Positions 50,469 through 60,293 of a stretch of 64,000 nt of DNA are shown here, piece by piece. Origin of the DNA: an uncultured Bacteroides sp. (GTDB taxonomy: Bacteria; Bacteroidota; Bacteroidia; Bacteroidales; Bacteroidaceae); contig CAQOGY010000009.1 of the NCBI GenBank assembly GCA_948847595.1, positions 1 to 64,000 on the forward strand, written 5' to 3'. The stretch's first letter is position 1. Each line of letters starts with the position of its first letter. The notes beneath the pieces are model-generated. The model was given only the letters and a program-made list of their open reading frames with translations. It had not been told where the DNA came from and did not search any database. A program made the position numbers and the translations under genes.

Positions 50469-52496
50469 TTAATAACCCGGATTCTGGTCGAGAGAAGGCA
50501 GTCTTCTCATTTCGTTACGTGGTATGGGCACCCAGACAGACCTTTTGTCAACCACCCTCGTCAGGAATGAGGAAGAACTAGGGATGACACGCTGGTAGTA
50601 GGTCTCTTTGGTTGCGCCGTCGGGATTCATTCCACGGATAGGTTCCTGCTCTGTCTCTTCATAAATACCCCAGCGGCGGACATCATAGAAACGTCTGTTT
50701 TCCCATAAAAACTCTACCATACGTTCGCGTTCTATCTGTTTCTGTACTTCCGGCGTACTGTTGAGTTGATTGGCTGTCAGCCCCGGCAGTCCGGCTCTGT
50801 AGCGGACTTGATTGAATGCTTTTTTAATTTCCTCTTTATCTCTGCTCATGGTATAAGGCTGACCGTCCAGTTCTACGGTGTGGGGGCCGGTCAGGTTGTT
50901 GAGTGCCTCCGCATATGATAGCAGGATTTCCGCATAGCGGATGATGGGATAGGCTTTCTGGATATGGCGGGCTCCGGTGCCGGTCCAGGCATCCATCGGG
51001 TTATTGTACTTTTTGATTACGTATCCGGTGATGGGATAGTTGGGCGAAGTGGCGGTAACACCGCCACGACCGTCTTCATCCTGATAGTAGTACTTGGCTG
51101 TGTGGTTGTTGAGAGTCGAACTGGACAATGCCTGCCATACTGCCTCATTGAATCCTACAGATGCGTAGAACCGCATTTCACGATTGGCGTACATCTTATA
51201 TACACCGGCGTTGAGGGGATAGCCGGAAAAGTTACGCGGTTCGGAAGTGAAGCCTGTCTCCGAGTAATATCCGTCGGCGGCGGCTTCTTCTTTCGTACGG
51301 CCGTCGTCCATCAGATAGGCGTCTACCACTTTCTGAGTGACGCAGAAACGTCCCCATCCACCCATCGAGGGAGGGAAAGAACCTTTGCTGATGGTTTCGT
51401 TGAGGTACGTCGTGTTTCTTCCCCAGATCAATTCCGGGTTGATGGACGCTACGGCTTCGCCGGTAAAGATGTCCGAATAAGATTTGAAAGGGTCTATTCC
51501 GTTGGCTCCGTTCGGGTAGGCGTCATAGAAATTGGGGTCGGAAGTGACTCCGGCGGGAAGCTCCGGCGTGTTGTCGTCTTTTGCATACGTATAGAGCTTG
51601 TACGCTCCCATATCCATCACCCGTTTTGCGGCGGCGGCAGCTACTGCCCACCGACTTTCGTCATATTGCTGGGAGACATAATGCACACCGTCGGTCTTGC
51701 GTTTCCAGTTGCCGAAATAGGAGCTGGCAACAGGCCCCCCGTTGAATAGCGGGCTGGCGTGTATCAATCGCAGGCGGGCTACCAGGCCGAGTGCGGCTCC
51801 TTTGGTGGGGCGTCCGAAGTCCAGCGTGGAAACATCCTGAGGCGAGGGCAGCAGCCGTGCCGCTTTTTCGAACTCCTCACAAGTATAGTTCATTGTTTCG
51901 TCATAGGTGGCTCTGGGGCGGTCGTAGTATTCGATAGGTTCGTTGGTATTCACTACTTCGTCTCCCAGCAAGATTGCCGGACCGTAATCGACCAAAAGAT
52001 TGTAGTAGGCGAAGGCACGGATAAAACGTGTGTATCCTTCCAGTCTGAGCCGTTCCGAGTTTGTCAGGTCTTTCGGGCGGTCGAGGTTTTGCAGGATGCT
52101 GTTGCACTTACGGATAATTTTGTAGTATTTGCCCCATTGGTTCAGGTTGGGGGAGCCGTCTCCGAGGAAATCCTGTGTGATCTTTCCGTTGGCGAAATCC
52201 ATGCCGTGATAGATATTGGCCGTTCCGCTTCCGGTCAGTCCGTTAAATCCTTCGTCGGTCGCCATCGGTCCTGGTGTGTACCCGTTACGGATGGTCTGTG
52301 CCTCATCCGGGAACATGGCTGCCGCTCCCCACATATACGCTTCCATATATCGGGCATTGGTGAAAACCGAGTCGATGTTGAATTCATCATCAAAGTAATT
52401 GTCTATGTTTAAGAAGTTGCTGCAAGACGTTACTAACATGACTGCCTGAACCAAGAAGAACGTTCTTGCTGTTTTTTTTATTAAGGATGTTTTCAT
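50469..52496 (-). CDS. SusD/RagB-family outer-membrane lipoprotein
   Basis: A 675-residue surface lipoprotein (LVTSCSNFL, Cys25), the lid of the SusC transporter encoded 27 bp upstream. It is longer than typical SusD proteins (about 550). Recognisable elements: ADEGFNGL region, LRLEGYTRFIRAFAYYNLLVDYGPAILLGDEV, ATYDETMNYTCEEFEKAARLLP, GRPTKGAALGLVARLRLIHASPLFNG, PIIRYAEILLSYAEALN and ERERMVEFLWENRRFYDVRRWGI, ending in PRNEMRRLPSLDQNPGY. These are the SusD RagB-type sequence blocks. It binds the same unknown ligand imported by SusC. Confidence 0.94.
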   Translation of the reverse strand: MKTSLIKKTARTFFLVQAVMLVTSCSNFLNIDNYFDDEFNIDSVFTNARYMEAYMWGAAAMFPDEAQTIRNGYTPGPMATDEGFNGLTGSGTANIYHGMDFANGKITQDFLGDGSPNLNQWGKYYKIIRKCNSILQNLDRPKDLTNSERLRLEGYTRFIRAFAYYNLLVDYGPAILLGDEVVNTNEPIEYYDRPRATYDETMNYTCEEFEKAARLLPSPQDVSTLDFGRPTKGAALGLVARLRLIHASPLFNGGPVASSYFGNWKRKTDGVHYVSQQYDESRWAVAAAAAKRVMDMGAYKLYTYAKDDNTPELPAGVTSDPNFYDAYPNGANGIDPFKSYSDIFTGEAVASINPELIWGRNTTYLNETISKGSFPPSMGGWGRFCVTQKVVDAYLMDDGRTKEEAAADGYYSETGFTSEPRNFSGYPLNAGVYKMYANREMRFYASVGFNEAVWQALSSSTLNNHTAKYYYQDEDGRGGVTATSPNYPITGYVIKKYNNPMDAWTGTGARHIQKAYPIIRYAEILLSYAEALNNLTGPHTVELDGQPYTMSRDKEEIKKAFNQVRYRAGLPGLTANQLNSTPEVQKQIERERMVEFLWENRRFYDVRRWGIYEETEQEPIRGMNPDGATKETYYQRVIPSSSSFLTRVVDKRSVWVPIPRNEMRRLPSLDQNPGY

Positions 52497-52523
52497 TTTA
52501 TCGTTTATCGGATGATGTATTTA

Positions 52524-55500
52524 TTAGAGATTGACATATAATTGCAGGGAATAGGTGGAAGGGATGGGATATACACGGCCGTTCCAGCGTGCTTGTTCCG
52601 GATCGAAGAGTTTCACTTTATCCCATACATAGAGGTTGTTACCTACGAATTGGATATCCAGTGAAGAAACACCTATGCGTCTCAGAAAAGCTGTCGCAAG
52701 ATGGTAGTTCAGGGTGATTTCCTGCAGGCGTATGTAGCGTGAATCGCCCTGCCAAAAGGTGGATAACTGGCTGTTGTTGCTGTTATTTCCATATTGCAGG
52801 CGGGGGAAACGCGCGTTCGGGTTTTCGGCAAGGGATGGGTCGATCCCGTGTGCAATGGCATAATCTCTGGGAATCCATCGGTTGACTGGATTGGCTGCCA
52901 GGGTGAGTACGTTTCCGGTGTTACCCTCGAAGAAAGGCATGTACCCCATTCCGTTGAGGCGGGTTTCGTCGTTCACTGTCGTCTTTTGACCTACATAGAA
53001 AAAAGAGGTCTTGCCGGTTCCCTTGAACAATACACCCAGAGTCAGATTCTTGTAGCGGATTTCTGCCCCCAGGCCGTACATCAGCAGCGGATAAGTGCTG
53101 TGTGTCAACGGCACCATGTCCAGCTTGTCCACCATACCGTCTCCATTGATATCCTTATATTTGATGTCACCGGGCATTACCTCTCCGAAAGTCTGCTTGG
53201 GACTGTATTTGATGTCATCTTCGTCCTTAAACAGTCCGACTGCCTGATATCCGCGGATGGAATTGTACGGGAAATTATTGTATTCCAGATAGGGATACTC
53301 CAGATAAGCCTGCTCCCAGTTCTGTACTTTATTTTTGGAGTAAGTGAAATTACCCCGTAAGGTGAAGCCGAAATCGGGAGTGAAATCCTGCGTGAAGCTG
53401 ATGTTTCCGTCGGCACCGTAACTTTTCATTTTACCCACATTCGCGTATGGATTAGAGACCACTCCTACGAACTCGGGCACCTGTACCCGTTGCTGGAAAA
53501 TACCGTTACGCTGATCATGGAAAATATCGACAACGAAATCGATCTTGTTATTAAACAACTTTCCTTCAATACCCACATTGGACTTGATGGCCTTTTCCCA
53601 CGCCAGATTATCAGCTCCGATACGTGTCTCACCGATAATCTCGATGTCGGGAACGCCCCAAGCCGATCCGGTGCCCTCGTTCACTTTAGTAAGGTAGGGG
53701 AAGCGGACATCGGTAATCCGGTCGTTACCTACCGAACCATACGAAGCTCTTATTTTAAGATAGTCGAGCCAGGGGAGCGCCTCTTGTATAAACTTGTAGC
53801 CGGTAGGTACCCAGCCCAATGCGACGGATGGGAAGAAACCGTATTGTCTGCCGGGCTGGAAGTTTTCGGAACCGGTATATCCGAAGTTGACGTCCAGCAG
53901 GTAAGTATCCTTGTAGCCATATGTAAACCGGCTGGATACTCCCTGATAGCGCAAGGGAATGGCTGATAAGTTGCTTGTAGCGTCGTCCGTGTCTTTAGAA
54001 TCGCTGATGTAATAATAGACCAGCGCGGATGTCCGGTGATCTGTACCGAAAAGCCGGTCATAATTGAGCGTAGCCTCAAAGTGGTATTTGCGGTACTGGC
54101 GGGTGGACTTGCTGTACGAGGCTTTTTTCTCCTGTACGGTCTCCTGCATGATGAGTGATCCGTCGCTTGCTCTGCCCAGCGCATTGTAGAGGGCCGGCTG
54201 CACGCTTCTCCGTTCATTGAAGTAGCTGTGGATATCGTATGCTCCCTGTACACGTAATTTAAGCCCGTTGATCAATTCGGAAAAGTCCTGATTGATTGCC
54301 AAAGTTGATTTGCCCTTGTACACTTCGTTGGCAGCCTTTCCCGTATGGTTGATCATGACATAAGGCGATGACAGCTCTCCGGCACCGCGTCCGGGCAGCA
54401 TACCATTGGAATATTGGGTGGGAATGGACAATGGAGTAAGCCGCGACTGTGCTCCCCATATATATTCGGTATTGGCTACGCCGGGCTGATTCAACTGGGA
54501 GAGGAATCCGTCAGAACCCAAATAAACTTTCGTTGATTTGGTCAGGTTCACGTCTAGATTGATACGGTAATTATAGGTGTTGTAGCTGACGTTCGAACTG
54601 TATATACTGTTCTTGTCTACCTTGTAGGCCGCACTTTCGTTTTTACCTCCCAGGCTCAGAAAATAACGTGCCACATCGCTTCCGCCACGTCCGCTTACAT
54701 AATAAGTGTGCCGCCAGAATGTTTTGTTGAGTATCTCATCCTGCCAGTTTACGTTGGGATAGAGGTCGGGGTCGAGACCGTCGCGTATAATTCCCATTTC
54801 CGTATCGTCATACAAAGGTGTTTCGTTCCGTACTGCTCTGGCTTCGTTTGCTAACTGCGCATACTCATAAGCTCCCAGATATTTCGGCAGACGGTTGAGG
54901 ACGGACAGCGTGGTGTTGAAACGTCCGGTAATCTGAATTTTGCCCGAAAGGCCTTTCTTGGTGTTGACCAATACGACTCCGTTGGCTCCCCTTACTCCGT
55001 ACACGGCAGTTGCCGACGCGTCTTTCAGGATGGAGAAACTTTCGACATCGGCAGGGTCGATGGTGTTGAGGTCGCCTTCCAGACCGTCAATCAGTACAAG
55101 GGCACTGCTGTTGGCTCCGAACGTACCGATACCACGTACCCAGAAATCGGCGATATTCTGACCGGGCTCGCCACTGCTCTGCAAGGAAATGACACCGGCT
55201 GCCCTGCCTCCCAACAAGTTACTGATGGAAGGGGAGGGGGACTGGATATCTTTAGTGCTGACCGTCGTAATGGCACCTACCGAACTGATTTTCCGCTGAA
55301 CGTTTCCCAGTGCGACGACAACCACTTCATCAAGGGAATTGTTGTCTTCAAGCAGTGTGACCGTTAAGTCGGTTTGGGGTTTGATGGCCACATGCTCCGA
55401 CGGTTTGAAGCCGATAAAAGAAAATATCATTTTGTCTCCATAAACCACTTTCAGCTTGAAATTACCGTCATTGTCGGTTGTGGTACCTTTGGAGGGCTTG

Positions 55501-55652
55501 TCTTTGATGTATACCGATACGCCGGGCATGGATAGCTTGTCCTTATCCACGACAGTTCCTGAAACGGTAAATTCCTGAACTTGCTGCGCGAAGGTTGTTG
55601 CCGAAAGCAATAAGCAGAACGACATTAAGTATAAAATCTGTTTGATTTTCAT
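52524..55652 (-). CDS. SusC/RagA outer-membrane transporter without STN domain
   Basis: A TonB-dependent transporter of 1042 residues: signal peptide (LMSFCLLLSATTFAQ), a carboxypeptidase-regulatory-like domain (about 27-110; GTVVDKDKLSMPGVSVYIKDKPSKGTTTDNDGNFKLKV), TonB-box region SLDEVVVVALG, plug (SNLLGGRAAGVISLQSSGEPG, LVLIDGLEG, ILKDASATAVYGVRGANGVVLVNTKKG) and barrel. In contrast to the SusC at 25223 it has no STN domain and no sigma/anti-sigma genes, so it is not expected to signal through FecR. It lies 15 bp after the IPT/NHL gene. Confidence 0.95.
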   Translation of the reverse strand: MKIKQILYLMSFCLLLSATTFAQQVQEFTVSGTVVDKDKLSMPGVSVYIKDKPSKGTTTDNDGNFKLKVVYGDKMIFSFIGFKPSEHVAIKPQTDLTVTLLEDNNSLDEVVVVALGNVQRKISSVGAITTVSTKDIQSPSPSISNLLGGRAAGVISLQSSGEPGQNIADFWVRGIGTFGANSSALVLIDGLEGDLNTIDPADVESFSILKDASATAVYGVRGANGVVLVNTKKGLSGKIQITGRFNTTLSVLNRLPKYLGAYEYAQLANEARAVRNETPLYDDTEMGIIRDGLDPDLYPNVNWQDEILNKTFWRHTYYVSGRGGSDVARYFLSLGGKNESAAYKVDKNSIYSSNVSYNTYNYRINLDVNLTKSTKVYLGSDGFLSQLNQPGVANTEYIWGAQSRLTPLSIPTQYSNGMLPGRGAGELSSPYVMINHTGKAANEVYKGKSTLAINQDFSELINGLKLRVQGAYDIHSYFNERRSVQPALYNALGRASDGSLIMQETVQEKKASYSKSTRQYRKYHFEATLNYDRLFGTDHRTSALVYYYISDSKDTDDATSNLSAIPLRYQGVSSRFTYGYKDTYLLDVNFGYTGSENFQPGRQYGFFPSVALGWVPTGYKFIQEALPWLDYLKIRASYGSVGNDRITDVRFPYLTKVNEGTGSAWGVPDIEIIGETRIGADNLAWEKAIKSNVGIEGKLFNNKIDFVVDIFHDQRNGIFQQRVQVPEFVGVVSNPYANVGKMKSYGADGNISFTQDFTPDFGFTLRGNFTYSKNKVQNWEQAYLEYPYLEYNNFPYNSIRGYQAVGLFKDEDDIKYSPKQTFGEVMPGDIKYKDINGDGMVDKLDMVPLTHSTYPLLMYGLGAEIRYKNLTLGVLFKGTGKTSFFYVGQKTTVNDETRLNGMGYMPFFEGNTGNVLTLAANPVNRWIPRDYAIAHGIDPSLAENPNARFPRLQYGNNSNNSQLSTFWQGDSRYIRLQEITLNYHLATAFLRRIGVSSLDIQFVGNNLYVWDKVKLFDPEQARWNGRVYPIPSTYSLQLYVNL

Positions 55653-55667
55653 TGTGAGTTTACTTTG

Positions 55668-56993
55668 TTATTCGATAACCAATTTGCGAATGCGTGCATT
55701 ACCCCAGTCTGCAATGTAAATGTCTCCCTGTTCATTGACAGCCACTCCCCAGGGATTCTTGAATAAGGACTCTACCGGTCCTCCGTCCTTGTATCCGGCG
55801 ACGCCGGGCTGTCCGGCAACTGTCGTGACGATATTGTCGGCAGATATCATGCGGATGCAATGGTTGCCATAGTCGGCTACGAACATATTGCCGTCGTTGT
55901 CAAACTTGATATCCTTGGGATAATTGAACAGGGCATCTTCAATCGGACCGTCACGGAAAGCGCTGCCGCCGGGAGCATTGAGACGCTTAAATCCGCCTGT
56001 CCCATCCGGATCGCGGAGGTCGAGCACCGAAATCCCTTGTCTGTATGCGGTAGGGGCGTTGGAGTGAAGCGTTATATACAGAAGCCAGGGCTTCGCAGGA
56101 TTAATCGCCTGTCCGTATTGTGATCCGCTGGGACCTTGATGGATAATGTGTCCTTCGAATGTGTTGGGATCTATTTTAGCGATCTTTCCATCACGGTATC
56201 GTGTATATAGATAGCCGTCATAAGGGCAGAAGGTGACGAAATTCTTGTATCTGTCGGCATCTACGATTGAGTTCAGATCCGACTGTGAGTATTTTATGTT
56301 ACGCTGGCGGGGATACCAGGCTTCACGCGGATCGAAGGTAAACGTCACTTCTTTGACCGACTCGTGTGCGGCGGTCAGCATTCCGGTGGCACGGTCCACC
56401 GTTAAGCCGTTGGCATATAAGATACGGTTGGCGGCATCTGCTTCAATGAGAGGAGTCACAATGTTCTGTTGTTCGTTTATCCGGGCGATTCCAAATGTAC
56501 CGCCGTCACGCCATGACATGAAAAGATTGCCTTCGGCATCCAGATCAAGATATTTGCCATATACCTGAGCGGTGGAGAGTGTTCCGGCAAGGAAGCTCGT
56601 TTCACCGTTTCCGGTGACCGTGCTGACCAATGCCTGTGTATGATAAGCATATGTTTCTTCGTAAGCGACGGAATCGGTGTCGACCACTACGGAGATACGG
56701 GGATTATCGCCCGGAAGGCGCGGTACAATGGCATAAATACGGCTTCCGCTTGATGAAACGACGGAGGCTCTGGCATTGTTGAAATATACTTTGATTTTAC
56801 TCACATCGGTGCCGAAGTTTTTTCCGTCCAGAAGAATTTTGTCACGTGCTCCGCCTTCTTTGGGATAGAAGGAGGTCAGTACAATCGGTTGATCGGCTTG
56901 GTGGGCTTTCTCGGTGGGCTCACTGTAGCTTTCGCAACTTGATAAATAGAAGAAAGCTACCAGCCAGCAGGCTAGGGATAAGTAACGATTCAT
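55668..56993 (-). CDS. IPT/TIG and NHL-repeat lipoprotein
   Basis: A 441-residue lipoprotein (YLSSCESY, Cys20). An IPT/TIG immunoglobulin-like domain covers about 36-120 (IVLTSFYPKEGGARDKILLDGKNFGTDVSKIKVYFNNARASVVSSSGSRIYAIVP). A beta-propeller of NHL repeats follows (about 130-441), with clear units FNYPKDIKFDNDGNMFVADYGNHCIRMIS and FKNPWGVAVNEQGDIYIADWGNARIRKLVIE at the end. The domain pair is common in surface glycan-binding proteins of Bacteroides loci. It probably helps capture the nutrient handled by SusCD. The 83-bp gap to the PHP gene upstream is the largest in the operon. Confidence 0.88.
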   Translation of the reverse strand: MNRYLSLACWLVAFFYLSSCESYSEPTEKAHQADQPIVLTSFYPKEGGARDKILLDGKNFGTDVSKIKVYFNNARASVVSSSGSRIYAIVPRLPGDNPRISVVVDTDSVAYEETYAYHTQALVSTVTGNGETSFLAGTLSTAQVYGKYLDLDAEGNLFMSWRDGGTFGIARINEQQNIVTPLIEADAANRILYANGLTVDRATGMLTAAHESVKEVTFTFDPREAWYPRQRNIKYSQSDLNSIVDADRYKNFVTFCPYDGYLYTRYRDGKIAKIDPNTFEGHIIHQGPSGSQYGQAINPAKPWLLYITLHSNAPTAYRQGISVLDLRDPDGTGGFKRLNAPGGSAFRDGPIEDALFNYPKDIKFDNDGNMFVADYGNHCIRMISADNIVTTVAGQPGVAGYKDGGPVESLFKNPWGVAVNEQGDIYIADWGNARIRKLVIE

Positions 56994-57076
56994 AAAGTAA
57001 TAATTTAAAATTAAACGATTATCCGCATGTAGTCCGTCGGATATCTTGATATTACATGGCTTTGATGACTGGAACT

Positions 57077-58168
57077 TTATAGTTTGATGGTGTAATCCAA
57101 ACCTTTATCGGGGGCTACGATGAAGTTGGTAACTTCAAAATTGCAGTCACCTCCTTTGATACCGTTTTCAAACTTCACAGAGATTGTATGCTGCGTATGT
57201 GGTTTCAATGTCATTTCGCGGAAATAGACCAAAGAAGGATTATGTGCGGTCTTTTTCAGTTTCAGTACCAGATCGGTAGCGTTCATGACAGAAAATGTCA
57301 CTTCTTTTTCGGTGCGTTTCACTTCTTTTATGTCTACGCATTTTTCAAAGAAGGGACGGAGGATTTCTTCACGCCCGATCACCAGTTCGCGGTAATAAAC
57401 GGCGGTGCGGCGATTGTCGAGTGCTTCACGGATACCTTCCGGAGAACGTTCTTTGGCAAAGACAAACGTCATCGTGCGGTGTTCGCCTTTTGAAAAATCA
57501 TAGTCTGTCTGGATAGGCTGGTGGATATCGGAAGTTCCTATCATGGTCAGATTCTTGTCCAGACACCATTGAATGGCTTCGGGCATGAAAAGACCACCGT
57601 TGGCTACTTCAATGCCGTGCATGCAGCCGTCATTGTAGAGTTGTGTATGCTCAGGCCACCACAGGGTGGAGTCCGGCTGCTGGCGTGCCCAGCCCGGATG
57701 ATTCCAGAAGATAAAGGCTCCTTGTTTTTTTGCCTCATTGAAAGCGTCTTTATATGCCTTTTGTTCCAATGGATTGGAGTCGTTCAGGAAGATTGCATTA
57801 AAATGTCCCGGAGGCATGGAACGGGTGATTTCACTGCCTCTGATTAGAAGTATTCCTAACTTCTTCGCCTGCTTCTGAGACAGTTCATAAGAGCGGTTAT
57901 GATCTGCTATAATGTCTTTTTTGTGCGGGCGGTACTCTATATGTTCTGTCAGAGAAATGGCATCCAGTCCTTCTCGATATGCTTCGTCTACACGTACGGT
58001 AGGCCATACCAGACCGTCCGAAAAAACACTGTGCATGTGAAAGTCACATTTTAAAGTAGTGTACCCGTTCAGATTGGGAACTTGAATCTCATTGCGGCGT
58101 TGCGCTTGTGCGCTCATTAAACACATTGCTGCCAGTGCAACTCCCATCAATACTTTTTTAATTTTCAT
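57077..58168 (-). CDS. Exported PHP-domain phosphoesterase (Sb-PDE-like)
   Basis: A 363-residue protein with a cleavable signal peptide (MGVALAAMCLMSAQAQ) and a PHP metallo-phosphoesterase domain (about 35-280). The metal-binding motifs are complete: CDFHMHSVFSDG, ISLTEHIEYRP, RGSEITRSMPPGHFNAIF, WNHPGW and GTSDIHQP. A C-terminal beta domain follows (about 285-363). Proteins with this plan in Bacteroidetes are annotated as Sb-PDE-type phosphodiesterases. It is the first gene of the operon and the only enzyme in it, so the SusCD system may import a phosphodiester- or phosphate-decorated ligand. Substrate identity is inference. Confidence 0.87.
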   Translation of the reverse strand: MKIKKVLMGVALAAMCLMSAQAQRRNEIQVPNLNGYTTLKCDFHMHSVFSDGLVWPTVRVDEAYREGLDAISLTEHIEYRPHKKDIIADHNRSYELSQKQAKKLGILLIRGSEITRSMPPGHFNAIFLNDSNPLEQKAYKDAFNEAKKQGAFIFWNHPGWARQQPDSTLWWPEHTQLYNDGCMHGIEVANGGLFMPEAIQWCLDKNLTMIGTSDIHQPIQTDYDFSKGEHRTMTFVFAKERSPEGIREALDNRRTAVYYRELVIGREEILRPFFEKCVDIKEVKRTEKEVTFSVMNATDLVLKLKKTAHNPSLVYFREMTLKPHTQHTISVKFENGIKGGDCNFEVTNFIVAPDKGLDYTIKL

Positions 58169-58266
58169 TTCTTTTGCTTTAAATTAGAGATTTGGTTTTC
58201 TTTTGGAATGCCTCTGTCCGGTCATTGGAAAATGGTACTAAACATAGGCCCCTGTGTATTTTGGCG

Positions 58267-58296
58267 CAAATGTATATGCAAAAAAAAGACCTGCAA
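58267..58296 (-). promoter_or_regulatory. Promoter of the PHP-NHL-SusCD operon
   Basis: On the minus strand TTG (58296-58294), 19 nt, then TACATTTG (58274-58267): a consensus promoter, leaving a leader of about 90 nt before 58168. The rest of the gap 58169-58508 has no gene; the terminator at 58437 fills the upstream end. Confidence 0.72.
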
Positions 58297-58436
58297 TAGG
58301 CGCAGTAAAAGCTTAACGGGAACTTCACGGAAAAGAAATGTAATCGTTAACGTCTGTGAAAAATGTAACGCCTTTGTAAAGTGTGAGTGTCCTTGTAAAC
58401 GGACATGAGTTGTTTTGTCTGTGTGGAAATAAAAAA

Positions 58437-58491
58437 GAAATGGATAGTCAATTTTATGCTGCAACGCATAAATTGGCTATCCATTTCTTTG
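58437..58491. terminator. Long hairpin terminator after the Na/Pi symporter gene
   Basis: AAATGGATAGTCAATTTATGC-like left arm (58438-58460) pairs almost fully with GCATAAATTGGCTATCCATTT (58467-58487), flanked by AAAG and CTTTG. It separates the Na/Pi gene from the PHP operon on the same strand. Confidence 0.75.
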
Positions 58492-58508
58492 ATTGAGTTA
58501 CTCTTTAT

Positions 58509-60206
58509 TTAAGAGGCTTTCTTCTCTTTTACATCACTGCTGGCTTCTACCACATTCACTACATAGTCGCCTAGTTTCTCACATTCGGCGATAATATCCA
58601 TATAATAGACTCCCATCTGATAATCATATTCCTTGTTGTTGACATCCAGAATATTCTGATTTTTCAGTTGGTTACGGTAGTTATTGATTTCGTTTTCGAT
58701 GTTGAAAGACTTGTTGATATCAATGCTTTGGTGTTCCGGTTTCTCTACCACCACAATCATTTGTGCGAGGGCATCATCGGTCAGCTTCATCATGAAGTGG
58801 ATGTGCTCGTATTGCTTTTCGGTAAAGTCCTGATTCGTCTGGCGTTTCCGGTTGATGGTGCGTGCCAGGTTGTAACAGCTGTCGCCGATACTTTCGATTT
58901 CCGTCACTTCGCGCAGCATGGCACGTATCTGCAACTTACTTTCAGAACTCAGACGCCCTTCGGATACCTGATTCAGATAATTGGCTATTTCAAGTTCCAT
59001 GTTGTCGCTGATGTTCTCGTACTTTTCTACGCGGCTGAACAGCTTGTTAAAGTCATCGTCCTTTTCGGTGTGCATCAAGTCCTGCACCATTCCGAACATA
59101 CGGTGGGTACGTTCTGCAAACAGGTGGATTTCCTTGCGTGCCTGCAGGATAGAAAGCTCCGCAGTAGAAAGCATACCGCCGGTGATAAACCGAAGGCGAG
59201 GTTCCTCGTCTTCCTCTTTCGGGTGGATTAATGCGCATACGGTGCGTTCGATCAGTTTCACTCCCCATATCAGGATACATACGTTACAGATATTAAAGAT
59301 AGAGTGGAAAGCGGACAGTTTATAAGAAATGGCTACTTCCGGATTATTGCTTTGGAAGAAGGTATCCACTACCCAGTTGACCAGTTCCATGAAAGGATGG
59401 AAGATGATCAATACCCAGATCACACCGAACACATTGAAAACAAAATGGGCCAATGCTGCCCGCTTAGCCTGTGTGTTGGCTGTTAATGCGGCAAGATTGG
59501 CCGTGATGGTAGTTCCGATGTTTTCGCCCAGTACGAGCGCTGCTCCCAGTTCCAGACTGATCCAGCCGTTGGCGCACATAATTAATGTGATTGCCATCGT
59601 GGCGGCTGAGGCCTGTACGATCATAGTCAGTATGGTACCGATGAATAAGAACAGGAGAATGGAGAAGAATCCCATATCCGTGTAGTTCTGTACGAAGGCG
59701 AGCATTTCCGGATTGGCGTTCAGGTCGGGAGCATTTGCTTTCAGGTAAGAAAGTCCCATGAAGAGGAAGGAAAAACCGAAAATGAATTCACCGATGGACT
59801 TGCGGTTGCTCTTGCCGGAGAAGATGAGCGGAAGGGCGATGGCCAGAAGTGGAAGAGCGAAAGCGGCCATATCAACCTTAAATCCGAAAATTGAAATAAT
59901 CCATGCCGTAACCGTCGTACCGATATTGGCACCCATGATGACACTGATGGACTCGGCCAGTGTAAGCAAACCGGCGTTGACGAAACTGACGACCATTACT
60001 GTTGTCGCCGAGGAGGACTGGATAAGGGCTGTGATCAACACTCCTGTTAATACCCCCGTTACCCGATTGGTGGTCATAGCTGTCAGGATACTTCGTAGCC
60101 TGTCACCTGCGACTTTTTGTAAGCCCTCGCTCATTATCTTCATGCCATAAAGGAAGAGCCCTAACGAGCCTATGAGCTTTAAAAAATCATAAAAAGAATA
60201 TTCCAT
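58509..60206 (-). CDS. Na/Pi cotransporter-family protein with PhoU-like domain
   Basis: A 565-residue phosphate:sodium symporter-type protein. The membrane part (about 1-330) carries the two inverted repeat motifs QSSSATTVMVVSFVNAGLL and QASAATMAITLIMCANGWI, and GENIGTTITANLAAL. The C-terminal cytoplasmic region (about 345-560) resembles PhoU: long charged helices such as ELEIANYLNQVSEGRLSSESKLQIRAMLREVTEIESIGDSCYNLARTINRKRQ. It may import phosphate or act in phosphate sensing. It lies just upstream of the phosphoesterase operon on the same strand, which would match a shared use of phosphate, but a terminator separates them. Confidence 0.92.
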   Translation of the reverse strand: MEYSFYDFLKLIGSLGLFLYGMKIMSEGLQKVAGDRLRSILTAMTTNRVTGVLTGVLITALIQSSSATTVMVVSFVNAGLLTLAESISVIMGANIGTTVTAWIISIFGFKVDMAAFALPLLAIALPLIFSGKSNRKSIGEFIFGFSFLFMGLSYLKANAPDLNANPEMLAFVQNYTDMGFFSILLFLFIGTILTMIVQASAATMAITLIMCANGWISLELGAALVLGENIGTTITANLAALTANTQAKRAALAHFVFNVFGVIWVLIIFHPFMELVNWVVDTFFQSNNPEVAISYKLSAFHSIFNICNVCILIWGVKLIERTVCALIHPKEEDEEPRLRFITGGMLSTAELSILQARKEIHLFAERTHRMFGMVQDLMHTEKDDDFNKLFSRVEKYENISDNMELEIANYLNQVSEGRLSSESKLQIRAMLREVTEIESIGDSCYNLARTINRKRQTNQDFTEKQYEHIHFMMKLTDDALAQMIVVVEKPEHQSIDINKSFNIENEINNYRNQLKNQNILDVNNKEYDYQMGVYYMDIIAECEKLGDYVVNVVEASSDVKEKKAS

Positions 60207-60293
60207 CTATAATAATTTTAGTGGTTGTTTGTTCTCTATCTGATTACTAAGTATATTTAGTCCCATGTTATTCACCTTATTAAAAAGACTACG

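Noticed and set aside
58208..58408. 66-residue ORF in the gap before the PHP operon
   Set aside because: It overlaps the minus-strand promoter, is basic and Cys-rich without structure, and lacks a ribosome site.
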